A stretch of 64,000 bases of DNA from Helicoverpa zea (lineage: Eukaryota; Arthropoda; Insecta; Lepidoptera; Noctuidae): positions 1 through 64,000 of the forward strand of contig NC_061474.1 of the NCBI RefSeq assembly GCF_022581195.2, in the 5' to 3' direction. Of this stretch, positions 10,841-20,859 are shown in pieces. The position numbers and the translations under genes are program-made. The notes under the pieces are model-generated. The model was not told the origin of the DNA, did no database searches, and was given only the letters and a program-made list of their open reading frames with translations. Each line of letters starts with the position of its first letter. Within the stretch, counting starts at the first letter, position 1.

Positions 10841-12076
10841 CCCCGATAACTTTTTCAAAAGGAGACCGATTTTGATGCGGTTTTTTGCGTATAATAGCTA
10901 CAACAGGCTTGTAAGCACGCGATAACCCTTCAAACGCGACATCGAAGCGGTGTGACCCGATTTTTTGACACCCCCACCCTTCTCGACCTGTAAAAAACAC
11001 AAAATTAATTATCTATCAAAATTCTGACTAGATTTTTTCATTGTAAAAATTTTATTAAATACTTACCACTCCGACCTGTCTTCCTGACTGCATTTTGCAC
11101 GATTTAGGGTAGGTTTGGACGTCGAAATTAAATTATTTCTATTAAAAAACACGAAATTTTTCAGTTTTTCGGCCAAATTTTTCAAAATTTCTATTAAAGC
11201 TTATTCTAGTTTCTGGACAGCTGGCTAGGGCTCGCCGAGACGCGTCTTTTGACGTATCGCACGTCCCTCTACGCCGCACCAAACGTCAAAAAATGCCCCA
11301 CCCACCCGCCCTTTAGTCGCCAACCAAGAGCATGAAAAATTTACTATAGGAAAGGGTGTGACTTTGGGACCAAATTTTTGAAAATTATTTTTTGACGGAT
11401 TTTGCATCCCAGTAGTCTCCTGACTTGGATTACATAAAATTCGCTTTGATCTGGGCTCTTTTACTCAAATTAAGCGGTTTTTAGCGTAGGTTGAAGTACT
11501 GTTTTATCCAAGAAAAGTTATCAAAACATTTTTGACCAATCAGTTGACCGGGGCGCAGTCCCCAACATAAGTTATTTTTTTCTCACGCAGTGTAACGTGT
11601 CTATTGACCGTTGCACTTAGATTTTATTCAAAAAATTTGAACCCACAGCTTTTTTGGCTGCCGACTTATCTACTCTAGTCAACTGTGACCAAAATTTTAA
11701 TTCGTACTTTTTTATCTATGCTTTTTATTTAATTATTTTATTTTTCTAATATATTTGACTGTTTTAACAAACTATTTTAAAACCTATACAATCATCACAA
11801 AGCACTATTAGATCTTTTGATCCGTTCTAATTTGACTTTTGAAACTGTTGACAGCACCTTCCAGCCCTATACACTGGACGGTGCATTGCACAAGGACGAG
11901 CACGCGACGGCAATTAGCTTCGTGAAGTATCCACAGGCTAACCAGGGCCCTTTGGACCCTTCTTCCTAGCAAGAAGAGTAGCCCTGCTAAGGTGCCCACA
12001 CAGCTAGCTGCTCGAACGCCGCCATCCATCATAGAAAAACTGTCTTTTTGTCCTTCGCCAGCAAACAAAACTAAAT
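10841..12076 (+). promoter_or_regulatory. 5' UTR / internal promoter region of SART-like B
   Basis: Non-coding, AT-rich 1.24 kb from the telomere junction to the ORF1 ATG. It contains CTCGCCGAGACGC near 11230 followed by an inverted pair TTTTGACG...CGTCAAAA (about 11246-11292). This block and the preceding ~80 bp are matched at 19050-19195 outside any element. Full-length non-LTR elements carry an internal promoter here, but no core motif was identified. Confidence 0.6.
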
Positions 12077-13501
12077 ATGTTTGGAATCCGAACGCCCGTT
12101 AACAGGAAGAATGCTCCTCCAGCCCAAGATGCTTCTCCTGGTAATTCTTCAAATGTGAGCCCGGCTCAGCCGACAAACACAAACGTCAGGCGGAGCATCG
12201 AGGTGTTGGAGTCCAGCCAAACCCCCTTGCCCAGCTCGGCACCTGCCGCCCCGGTGAAACCAAAAAAGATCACAACACTAAAGAGCGTGTCACCAGCTCC
12301 AGAGAAGCTCACCGGGACGGCGGAGGCCCCAAAACCCCCAGCCTCCGTCAGCAGGGTGCAAGAAGCCAGAAACTTGGTAACTAAGGCCAAGATTGCTCTT
12401 GGCCAAAGCCGGAACCTCCGGACCGACATCAAGGAGGATGTCACCATGGCTATAGACACCCTCTATCGCATGGTGAGGGATGGGGAAGCGGACAAGGGGA
12501 GGGGCCTTATATCTTCAAAAAAAGAACAACCAGCCACTGTCGGTGCGGTGCTACCGGAACATTGCAGCCAAGAGTACTCCCAGCTGCTCTCCTCACTGGC
12601 GGACCACAGTAGGCTTGTGAAGGAGAGCGCCGAAAAAATGGAGGAGCTCCAACAAAGTCTGTCCAAACACACGACAGCGTTGGACGCGACCACATACGCG
12701 GGTGTGTTGGCGGCACCAAAGCCGCTCGCATTATCACCGCGACCAACACTGCACTCGGTTGTGGTCGCCTCCAACGATAAACAAGAAACTGGCGAGCAGG
12801 TGCTGGATAAAATCCGCACTGCTATTAACGCCAAAGAAGGTGGTTACCGCATTGACAGGGTCAGAAAGGCCAAGGACAGCAAGGTCGTCATCAGCTGCAG
12901 GGACGAGGAGGAGCGGAGCAGGGTCCGGGAAAAGCTTAGGTCGGCCGGTCAACACCTGACCGTCCAGGACGCAGCAAACCTAGACCCGCTCATTATCCTC
13001 AGGGACGTCCTCAGCTACAACACCGACGAGGACGTCACGAAAGCCCTGAGGACGCAGAACACCAAGCTCTTCGCCGACCTTGCGGCTGAGGATGACCGCG
13101 TCATAATAAAATATAGGAAAAGGGCTCGGAACCAGCTGATGTGCCACATTGTTGCGAGAGTCTCCCCCACCCTCTGGAGCAGATTGACGGGGACGTCTGC
13201 CGTGTATATAGACATGCAGCGGATCAGGGTGGAAGACCAATCTCCCCTGGTCCAATGCTCCCTATGCTTAGGATATGGGCACGGCAGACGCCTTTGCACA
13301 GAAAAAGAGGAAGCCTGCAGCCACTGCGGTGGCCCTCACTTACGCAATTCTTGCCCAGAAGCGAAAGCCAATGCGCCCCCATCCTGTTGTAACTGCACTA
13401 GAGCCGGGCTGGAGGGAACGACGCATAATGCGTTCAGCCCGGACTGCCCGGTGAGACGCAGATGGGACGCACTGGCCAGGTCAAAAATCGGATATTGCTG
13501 A
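12077..13501 (+). CDS. SART-like ORF1 (Gag), element B
   Basis: 474 aa from ATG 12077 to TGA 13499-13501. The N-terminal third is Pro/Ser/Ala-rich and likely disordered. The middle (about 230-350) resembles the RRM-like region of R1/I-clade Gag proteins. The C terminus has three zinc knuckles: CSLCLGYGHGRRLC, CSHCGGPHLRNSC and CCNC...HNAFSPDC. In SART1 this protein assembles with element RNA and localises it to telomeres. The ORF is complete. Confidence 0.88.
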   Translation: MFGIRTPVNRKNAPPAQDASPGNSSNVSPAQPTNTNVRRSIEVLESSQTPLPSSAPAAPVKPKKITTLKSVSPAPEKLTGTAEAPKPPASVSRVQEARNLVTKAKIALGQSRNLRTDIKEDVTMAIDTLYRMVRDGEADKGRGLISSKKEQPATVGAVLPEHCSQEYSQLLSSLADHSRLVKESAEKMEELQQSLSKHTTALDATTYAGVLAAPKPLALSPRPTLHSVVVASNDKQETGEQVLDKIRTAINAKEGGYRIDRVRKAKDSKVVISCRDEEERSRVREKLRSAGQHLTVQDAANLDPLIILRDVLSYNTDEDVTKALRTQNTKLFADLAAEDDRVIIKYRKRARNQLMCHIVARVSPTLWSRLTGTSAVYIDMQRIRVEDQSPLVQCSLCLGYGHGRRLCTEKEEACSHCGGPHLRNSCPEAKANAPPSCCNCTRAGLEGTTHNAFSPDCPVRRRWDALARSKIGYC

Positions 13502-13511
13502 GGGCGCCGCA

Positions 13512-16500
13512 GTGGACACCAGGTCATACAAAGTTCTGCAGGCCAACCTTCAGAGAAAGCAGCTGGCGACCGCCGAGCTGCTTGAGGCCGCTTCACGGTC
13601 GAAGTCATCTTTCGCTCTCATCCAAGAGCCTTACGTGGGCTCTGTCCGGAGAATGCGGAGCTACCGGGGGGCGCGGATCTACCAGGCTTCGGAGGAGGGA
13701 GAGGGCACTGTAAAAGCTGCCATTGTAGTGCTCGACCACGACCTCGACGTCATACAGTGCCCAGAACTCACCACCCATAACATCGTCGTGGTGAGGATCC
13801 GGACCCAAGCCTGGGAAATCGCAGCAGCATCGGTGTACTTCGAACCGGACAAGCCCATGGACTCGTACCTGGAGCACCTCAGAGCGGTCAGGCGGAAGCT
13901 GGGAAGTCGCCACCTTCTCATCGGAGGCGACTTTAACGCAAAGAGCCCATGGTGGGGGAGCCTTACGGAGGACAGCAGGGGGGAGGAGCTATGCTCCACA
14001 TTGGACGAGCTGGAGTTGCAGGTACTCAACAGCGGCACCCTGCCCACTTTTGACACCATCCGAGGGGGCAGGAGATACTGCAGTCACGTCGACGTGACGG
14101 CATGCTCGGCGGATCTTCTCTGCCTGGTCGAAGGCTGGGAGGTAGACGAGGGACTGACGAGCTCGGACCATAACGGCATAAAATTTAGGATAAATTTGCA
14201 AAAATCTTTAGGCATAGCAGTAAAATCTACTACTAGGATGTTCAACACCAAAAAAGCAAACTGGGTCCAGTTTCGTGAGAAACTGGCCCAGTTTAAAATA
14301 GAAGAAAACATAAATAAGTCAAAATTCGAAGAAATTGAAAATAGTCAAAATTTAGAAATAATCATAAACAAATATTTAGAAGTAATACAAAAGTCATGTC
14401 AAGAAACTATACCGAAGAAGAAACACTCGGAAAAAATTACCTTGCCGTGGTGGTCCCAGGAGCTCGAAAGCCTGAAGAAGGAGGTCGCCACCAGGAAGAG
14501 AAGAGTCCGCTGCGCCGCTCCAATCCGAAGGCAGTCCGTCGTCGAAGAGTACCTGCAACACAAAACAAACTATGAAATTAAAGCCATGATAGCCCAAACG
14601 AGGAGCTGGACGGAGTTCTGCACCAAGCAGGACAGGGAGGGGATGTGGGAGGGCATTTACAGGGTGATAGGGCGTACCGCAACACGGCACGAGGACGCAA
14701 CCCTAATTAAAAGCGGTATATATTTGACTCCGGCAGAATCCGCATCGCACCTGGCTGAGACATTTTATCCGCACGACCTGGGAGAAGAGGACACTAAAGA
14801 ACAAAAGGACATCCGGCGTTTGGCCATGCGGGTAAACGACCGGGTTTATGATGAAGAACATGACCCGCCTTTTACTCCGCATGAGCTCATAACAGCAGTG
14901 TCCTCTTTTAACCCTAAAAAGGCGCCAGGCGCGGACGGTCTCACCGCGGACATCTGTCGCCAGGCAATTCTCCAGGACCCCGAGGCGTTCCTTGCCCTGG
15001 CCAACAAATGCCTCAGTCTGGGCCACTTCCCCAAGAAATGGAAGGAAGCCACAGTTGTGGTACTGAGGAAGCCGGGCAAGGACAACTACACAAACGCCAA
15101 GTCATATAGGCCGATCGGGCTCCTGCCCGTGTTAGGAAAGGTCCTGGAGAAGATGGTTGTCACGAGGCTCCAGTGGCACCTAGTGCCGAGGCTGAGTACC
15201 CGCCAGTACGGCTTCATGCCCCAGAGGAGCACCGAGGACGCCCTCTATAATCTAGTGAACCAAATAAAGGTTGAAATCAAGAACAAAAAGTTGGTCACCA
15301 TCGTCTCGCTGGATATAGAGGGCGCCTTCGACAGCGCCTGGTGGCCAGCCATAAAGGTCAGACTGGCGGAGGAAAAGTGTCCGGTCAACATTAGGCGGCT
15401 ACTCGACAGCTACCTTGGCGACAGATGTGTGCGACTAAGGTATGCCGGAGTCGAACATTGTAGAAACACGCAAAAGGGTTGCGTCCAAGGCTCGATCAGC
15501 GGGCCGATACTCTGGAACGTCCTCCTAGATCCCCTCCTCAAGAACTTACATGACCGCGGGGTTGTGTGCCAGGCGTTCGCCGATGACGTGGTTCTGCTGT
15601 TTGCCGGGGATACTGCGCTGGAGGTGCAGCGACATGCCAATGCCGCCCTCGAGTTTGTTCAGGGGTGGGGAGTCAGAAACAAACTCAAGTTTGCGCCGCA
15701 CAAGACCTGCGCAATGCTGCTGACAAACAAGCTTAAGCATGACACCCCACTCCTGCGCATGGGCGGGGTCGACATTGGCATGTCTCGCGAAATAAAGATC
15801 TTGGGCCTGACTATAGACGATAAGCTGACCTTTAACACCCACGTCGCCAACGTCTGTAGGAAGGCCCTCAATATCGCGAAGCAACTCCAACGAGCTGCAA
15901 AAATAAGCTGGGGACTGCACCCCGACGTCGTCCGCACAATCTATACGGCAGCAGTGGAGCCCGTCATCCTATACGCCGCAGCTGCATGGTCGCCCGCCGC
16001 TCAAAAAATTTGTGTCCGCAAGCTCTTAAACACCGTCCAGCGGGGCTTCGCACAGAAGATCTGCAAATCCTACCGCACCGTCTCCCTAAACTCGGCCCTA
16101 CTACTCGCCGGGTTACTACCTCTGGACCTACGCGTCAAGGAAGCAGCCGGCTTATATGAGGCTCGCAAAGGGTCAACCCGGCTAGTGCTGGGAGACCGGG
16201 AGGTTGAGCGGGTGGTTGGATTTGCAGAGCTACCACACCCCGCCTTGCGTATGGACCTGAACTTCAGGTGTCTAGATGACCGAAGCCTGGTAGACCAACA
16301 CAACGTGCAGTCGCTCAGAATTTTCACAGACGGCAGCAAGTTCCAGGGCAAAGTCGGTGCTGCGTTGTCCATATGGGACAACCAGACCGAACTACGGAGC
16401 CGAAAACTGAGCTTGCCAGCGTACTGCACAGTCTACCAGGCTGAACTCCTGGCCATATGCAGGGCCACTAGCGAAGCCCTGAACAGCGGAGCGGAGAGCT

Positions 16501-17183
16501 GCGGCATTTATAGCGACTCACGGGCGGCCTTGCAGACGGTGACCAATCCCGGGTCTATGCACTCCCTCGCAATCGAGGCGCGCCGAAACCTCAGCGTGGC
16601 CTTGACCCTTGGCAAAGCTGTGACCTTGTTCTGGATCAAGGCCCACGCCGGCATCGATGGAAACGAGCGCGCCGACGAGCTAGCAAAAGAAGCAGCACTC
16701 TCGAGCCGGAGGAAGCCTGACTACGACCGGTGCCCGGTCTCATTCGTCAGGAGTGAACTTCGTGGAGACTCTCTTGGCGAATGGAACCGAAGGTATACAA
16801 CGGGCGAGACGGCTTCCGTCACGAGAGTGTTCTTCCCGGACGCGAGGGAGGCATATCGTCTGGTGCGAAAAATACAACCGCAGGGAATCTTAACAAACAT
16901 CTTTACAGGCCATGGGGGGTTCTCCCAATATCTGCACCGCTTCAAGTGTCGGGAGAGCCCGTCATGCGTCTGCGATCCTGCGGTTGAGGAATCCGTTCAG
17001 CACATTCTTTTTCAATGCCCGATATTCGAAAGAAAACGTTTTGACCTCGCCCAAAGACTCGAAACAGATGTGGCAGTCAGTAGAGCCTTCGAGCTCATCG
17101 CAAATAAAAAATTAAGGGGCGATTTCCTCATGTTTGCAGAACAAATTTGTAAAATTGTCGTGGAGAGAAACGCTTCGGCTTAA
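13512..17183 (+). CDS. SART-like ORF2: endonuclease, reverse transcriptase, RNase H, element B
   Basis: 1223 codons in a frame open from 13455, overlapping the end of ORF1. No ATG occurs upstream of codon 48. The codon at 13512 that aligns with the ORF2 ATG of element A is GTG, so normal initiation appears lost or uses a non-AUG codon. Domains: endonuclease (about 1-230; LQANLQRK, QEPYVG, GGDFNA, SSDHN with canonical SDH), RT (about 450-770; YGFMPQRST, VSLDIEGAFD, GCVQGSISGP, FADD), RNase H (about 935-1060; FTDGS, YQAELLAI, YSDSRAA, NERADE) and a C-terminal knuckle with a shorter first spacing (CVC...H...C). Catalytic residues are intact. Confidence 0.88.
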   Translation: MDTRSYKVLQANLQRKQLATAELLEAASRSKSSFALIQEPYVGSVRRMRSYRGARIYQASEEGEGTVKAAIVVLDHDLDVIQCPELTTHNIVVVRIRTQAWEIAAASVYFEPDKPMDSYLEHLRAVRRKLGSRHLLIGGDFNAKSPWWGSLTEDSRGEELCSTLDELELQVLNSGTLPTFDTIRGGRRYCSHVDVTACSADLLCLVEGWEVDEGLTSSDHNGIKFRINLQKSLGIAVKSTTRMFNTKKANWVQFREKLAQFKIEENINKSKFEEIENSQNLEIIINKYLEVIQKSCQETIPKKKHSEKITLPWWSQELESLKKEVATRKRRVRCAAPIRRQSVVEEYLQHKTNYEIKAMIAQTRSWTEFCTKQDREGMWEGIYRVIGRTATRHEDATLIKSGIYLTPAESASHLAETFYPHDLGEEDTKEQKDIRRLAMRVNDRVYDEEHDPPFTPHELITAVSSFNPKKAPGADGLTADICRQAILQDPEAFLALANKCLSLGHFPKKWKEATVVVLRKPGKDNYTNAKSYRPIGLLPVLGKVLEKMVVTRLQWHLVPRLSTRQYGFMPQRSTEDALYNLVNQIKVEIKNKKLVTIVSLDIEGAFDSAWWPAIKVRLAEEKCPVNIRRLLDSYLGDRCVRLRYAGVEHCRNTQKGCVQGSISGPILWNVLLDPLLKNLHDRGVVCQAFADDVVLLFAGDTALEVQRHANAALEFVQGWGVRNKLKFAPHKTCAMLLTNKLKHDTPLLRMGGVDIGMSREIKILGLTIDDKLTFNTHVANVCRKALNIAKQLQRAAKISWGLHPDVVRTIYTAAVEPVILYAAAAWSPAAQKICVRKLLNTVQRGFAQKICKSYRTVSLNSALLLAGLLPLDLRVKEAAGLYEARKGSTRLVLGDREVERVVGFAELPHPALRMDLNFRCLDDRSLVDQHNVQSLRIFTDGSKFQGKVGAALSIWDNQTELRSRKLSLPAYCTVYQAELLAICRATSEALNSGAESCGIYSDSRAALQTVTNPGSMHSLAIEARRNLSVALTLGKAVTLFWIKAHAGIDGNERADELAKEAALSSRRKPDYDRCPVSFVRSELRGDSLGEWNRRYTTGETASVTRVFFPDAREAYRLVRKIQPQGILTNIFTGHGGFSQYLHRFKCRESPSCVCDPAVEESVQHILFQCPIFERKRFDLAQRLETDVAVSRAFELIANKKLRGDFLMFAEQICKIVVERNASA

Positions 17184-17299
17184 ACCGGAGCGTCTTTCTC
17201 CACAACAAAGAAAATACAAAACATAAGACATACAAAGACTCTGATTACGTCAGAGGTACACGGCAGTACCCAAGATGGCGGGTGCAATATTAACAAAAA

Positions 17300-17336
17300 C
17301 CTAACCTAACCTGACCTAACCTAACCTAACCTAACC
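17300..17336. repeat. Short internal telomere array with one variant unit
   Basis: About seven CCTAA units between SART-like B and TRAS copy 2. One unit reads CTGAC at 17311-17315 (A to G), the only substitution variant noticed in the arrays. Confidence 0.93.
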
Positions 17337-17785
17337 TTTTTTTTTTTTTTTTTTTTTTTTCTCGGGGGGAAATCCTCATGGACTTCCTCCGCCTGGGGAG
17401 AGGCGGAGGGGTGTGCCGGACTCTTACCGGCTAAAACCCCCCTGTGTCCTCCTTACACGTGGGCGCGGGGCCGCGGGAATCCAAATTCTTCCGCAGCCCC
17501 GCACTGGTGCTGGCCCGCCTTGCGGGCCTCGCCTCGGGCACGGGGGAGTGAGGTGTTAAACTCCCCCGTGCAACGCCTCAGAGGCGCGCGTCGACACCCG
17601 CGCGCGCCTCCGCCTCGGGTCCGTTGAATAGGGGGCGGGGACTTCCCCAAGTCCTTCGCCCCTGGACCCGTTCATGGGGGGCGGAAGAGGGCGTTGTCTG
17701 CCCTCCTCCGGCGCCCGGAGCGCCTGCTGCGGGCGGGATCGGCAGTTGAAATCTCCCTCTCCCGTTCCGCAGCTTCCTTCTGCGA
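17337..17785 (-). mobile_element. TRAS-like copy 2, severely 5'-truncated
   Basis: 24 T followed by 425 bp matching the 3' end of copy 1 base for base as far as compared by eye. It breaks off after TGCGA, and AACC repeats follow. It contains the 3' UTR hairpins and the last codons of ORF2 only. Confidence 0.93.
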
Positions 17786-17814
17786 AACCTAACCTAACCT
17801 AACCTAACCTAACC
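17786..17814. repeat. Short internal telomere array, 29 bp
   Basis: AACC(TAACC)n between TRAS copies 2 and 3. Confidence 0.93.
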
Positions 17815-18549
17815 TTTTTTTTTTTTTTTCTCGGGGGGAAATCCTCATGGACTTCCTCCGCCTGGGGAGAGGCGGAGGGGTGTGCCGGACTCTTACCGGC
17901 TAAAACCCCCCTGTGTCCTCCTTACACGTGGGCGCGGGGCCGCGGGAATCCAAATTCTTCCGCAGCCCCGCACTGGTGCTGGCCCGCCTTGCGGGCCTCG
18001 CCTCGGGCACGGGGGAGTGAGGTGTTAAACTCCCCCGTGCAACGCCTCAGAGGCGCGCGTCGACACCCGCGCGCGCCTCCGCCTCGGGTCCGTTGAATAG
18101 GGGGCGGGGACTTCCCCAAGTCCTTCGCCCCTGGACCCGTTCATGGGGGGCGGAAGAGGGCGTTGTCTGCCCTCCTCCGGCGCCCGGAGCGCCTGCTGCG
18201 GGCGGGATCGGCAGTTGAAATCTCCCTCTCCCGTTCCGCAGCTTCCTTCTGCGACATCACGTCCTCGCAGAAGGACACCACTGCGTCCCACGACTCTGCG
18301 CTGCCGACCATCTTCCGTACCACGGCCGGCAGCGACAGATCGCCTCCTACTTCATTTGTGAGGACACGGCGCTGCTCCTCCCAAGCAACACACTGAACGA
18401 ACGTGTGTTGCGCCGTGTCCTCCCCGCCATGGGCGCAGTGGTGGCACCGAGCGTCCGGCTCCCTGCCTATGCGACACAGGTACTTGCCGAAGCAGCCGTG
18501 CCCCGACAGCACCTGCGTCACCCTGAACGACAGGGAGCCGTGCCTTCTC
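17815..18549 (-). mobile_element. TRAS-like copy 3, 5'-truncated
   Basis: 15 T, the 3' UTR, and the final ~136 codons of ORF2 (18141-18549) including the CX2CX9HX4C knuckle. One substitution against copy 1 was seen near 18431. The truncation point differs from copies 1, 2 and 4, so each is an independent insertion. AACC repeats follow. Confidence 0.93.
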
Positions 18550-18563
18550 AACCTAACCTAACC
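18550..18563. repeat. Minimal telomere array, 14 bp
   Basis: AACCTAACCTAACC between TRAS copies 3 and 4, the shortest telomeric spacer in the window. Confidence 0.9.
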
Positions 18564-18714
18564 TTTTTTTTTTTTTTTCTCGGGGGGAAATCCTCATGGA
18601 CTTCCTCCGCCTGGGGAGAGGCGGAGGGGTGTGCCGGACTCTTACCGGCTAAAACCCCCCTGTGTCCTCCTTACACGTGGGCGCGGGGCCGCGGGAATCC
18701 AAATTCTTCCGCAG
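18564..18714 (-). mobile_element. TRAS-like copy 4, 3' UTR stub
   Basis: 15 T plus 136 bp of 3' UTR including both hairpins, ending at GCAG before AACC repeats. It carries no coding sequence. Confidence 0.92.
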
Positions 18715-18767
18715 AACCTAACCTAACCTAACCTAACCTAACCTAACCTAACCTAACCTAACCTAAC
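18715..18767. repeat. Innermost telomere array, about 53 bp
   Basis: Last perfect CCTAA units. They pass without a break into a degenerate array that keeps the AACCTAAC head. Confidence 0.93.
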
Positions 18768-18905
18768 TTTAAGCAACCTTACGAAGCGAAACCTAACTTT
18801 GAGCAACCTATCGTAGTGAAACCTACCATTGAGCATCCCAACCTATCGAAACCAGCAATCTAACGTAGTCAAACCAAACTAACATAGTGAAACCTAACTT
18901 TAATG
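18759..18905. repeat. Degenerate telomere-headed minisatellite
   Basis: Five to six units of about 20-31 bp, each beginning like the telomere repeat (AACCTAAC) and continuing TTTGAGCAACC-ATCGTAGTGAA with substitutions and deletions. The first units are clearest (18759, about 18789, about 18819). It marks the telomere-subtelomere transition. Confidence 0.7.
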
Positions 18906-19277
18906 TTAACTTGTTATTTTTACTCTGATAGTTAATTTGTGATAGATGTATGTGAGAAAACATGTGCTTTCTCATCGGGCTAACGCAGGGCCACTTTTGT
19001 ATACCAATTTCGGCAAACAAAACGTTATTATGTGTGTATTTTTGTAAATTTTAGGTAAAATCAGTTTTTGACCAAAACTTTAAAATTTTGCTTTTCCTAT
19101 AATACATATACCACTGGATAGCTCTCGCCGAGACGCTGTTTTTGACACCACTCACGTTGCGATATCTTTTACGAAACGTCAAAAAATGCAAGGTGTGTAC
19201 AGGGCAGGTAAACTTTGCCTCAAGGTCATATTGTGCAAATCGCGTTTTTGATGAAATTTGTTTCGAAATAGCTTAAA
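18906..19277. other. Subtelomeric spacer with a SART-5'UTR-like block (19050-19195)
   Basis: No gene seen. 19050-19195 parallels 11145-11300 in the 5' UTR of SART-like B: a CAGTTTTT start, an AT-rich stretch, then CTCGCCGAGACGC and an inverted TTTTTGAC...GTCAAAAA pair. It may be a relic of a related element or a module both acquired. The rest is AT-rich without recognised features. Confidence 0.5.
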
Positions 19278-19957
19278 TAGTCCCCAGGCCGGTGAACAAA
19301 TTTTTTTTTGATACATATACATTTAAGACTTTGTGAGTGCCTTCCTTACGATGAGTCCGAGAAACTTTTCGAATGCGCAAATTTTGGTGCCGCTGCGTTT
19401 TTTAATGCTTGACTCCTGAAATTGTCGATATGACGTCACTATGGCTCTTCGTATATACACGTTTCATTTTTTGAGATTCGTTTAATAAAGTTAACTAGAG
19501 AATGGTGGTCAACTTGTCCGATAAAGATCGTGCTGCATTTGGAGTGTCCACCATCCTGAAAATGTCGGTATGACGTCACTACGACTCTTCGTACATACAA
19601 GTTTCATTTTTTGAGGTTTGTTTAATAAGGTTAACTAGAAAATTGTGGTCAACTTGTCCGATAAAGATCTGGCTGCGTTTGGAGTGTCCACCATCCGAAA
19701 CATGTCGATATGACGTCACTGTCTCTCCCCATACATACATGTCGGACAAATACAACAATGATAGATAATACTATTCTTATTGCAAATATCGACTTGTCCG
19801 ACAAATGTAGTGAGTCAAATAGTCAGTTCGACAAGAAAATGAGAAAAAAATATTACAATTGGAAGAAGTTTATTCTTTTTGTCAATTTCTGACTTAAATA
19901 TTCACGTGCATTATTTAAGTATATTAAATTGGCATACTACTTACCAATTTTAATTAC

Positions 19958-20628
19958 TATTTTAGAAAAAGTAGCCTGACTAAGACGTATTGTTGATAGT
20001 TTATATTATGTTAAGGAATAATATCCCACATCTATTAATGGACTATATATCAATCAAAAGGTCTTTTTAAGCGCAACATTTTGTCTCAACATACCACTTA
20101 TCAATTCTTAGTATTATATAAGATATAGCCCAAATAAGGCGTATTATCGATAGGTTTTACTATGTTAGGGAATAATGTCCCACCTCTAGGTATGAACCAT
20201 ATGTCAATCGAAAGATCTTTTTAAGCGCTATATTCCGTCTTAACATACCACTTACCGATTCTTAGTATTTTGGAAGACATAACTGACCTAAGGCATATTA
20301 TTGATACTTTACATTGTGTTAAGGAATAACATCTCACTTGAAGTTATGAGCCATATTTCAATCAAAAGATCTTTTTAAGCGCAAGGTTGTATTAGCATAA
20401 CTCCGACAAATTGTTAGTACTTTAAAAGCTAGAGTTTTTCTAAGATTAAATTATCGGTAGGTTCTGTCAAGCTAATCCATTACTTCTTTAGTAACAAATT
20501 ATACATTATTTGAAAAACCTTTCCAAATGAAACATTTCGTGTTAACATAACAAATTGTTAGTAGTTTAGAAGCTAGAGCTTATTTAAAATTATAATTATT
20601 GATAGATGTTTTCAATTAAATAAATCAC
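19958..20628 (+). repeat. Tandem ~150-bp repeat, left block
   Basis: Four and a half diverged units, starting about 19958, 20110, 20262, 20418 and 20564. Each has TTTTTAAGCGCAACATTTTGT-like and AATTGTTAGTA-like segments and a TTATCGATAG-like core. The last is split by the hAT at 20637. Sequence continues at 22206, and related units sit at about 48310-48545. Confidence 0.7.
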
Positions 20629-20859
20629 ATCTCTAGTAGGGCATGCAATTTCGGTAAAACAAAAATTACCGGTAAAAATTCGGTAATAAAAATATTTTTA
20701 CCGGTAAACCGGTAAAACGGTAATTTTTGTAATTTTTTTTAAATGTGATATTATAACAATAAGATTGGGTAGTCTTAAAGCAAAAACTAAATAAATATGC
20801 AAAGTATAAGGTGGTAAACGTTTTTTGTGTCGTGGGCCGTAACAAAAAACATGTCAGTA

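Larger units (their letters stand above)
10841..17299 (+). mobile_element. SART-like telomeric non-LTR retrotransposon B, apparently full length (6.46 kb)
   Basis: Complete organisation: 1.2 kb 5' UTR, Gag ORF1 (12077-13501), endonuclease-RT-RNase H ORF2 (13512-17183), 116-nt 3' UTR and a 5-nt A tail (17295-17299) running into CCTAACC. Length is close to the roughly 6.7 kb of Bombyx SART1 as I recall it. Both ORFs lack internal stops, but the ORF2 initiator is GTG rather than ATG. The protein is clearly diverged from element A, so two SART-like lineages share this chromosome end. A hairpin (CTCTGA/TCAGAG, loop TTACG) lies at 17239-17255 in the 3' UTR. Confidence 0.85.
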
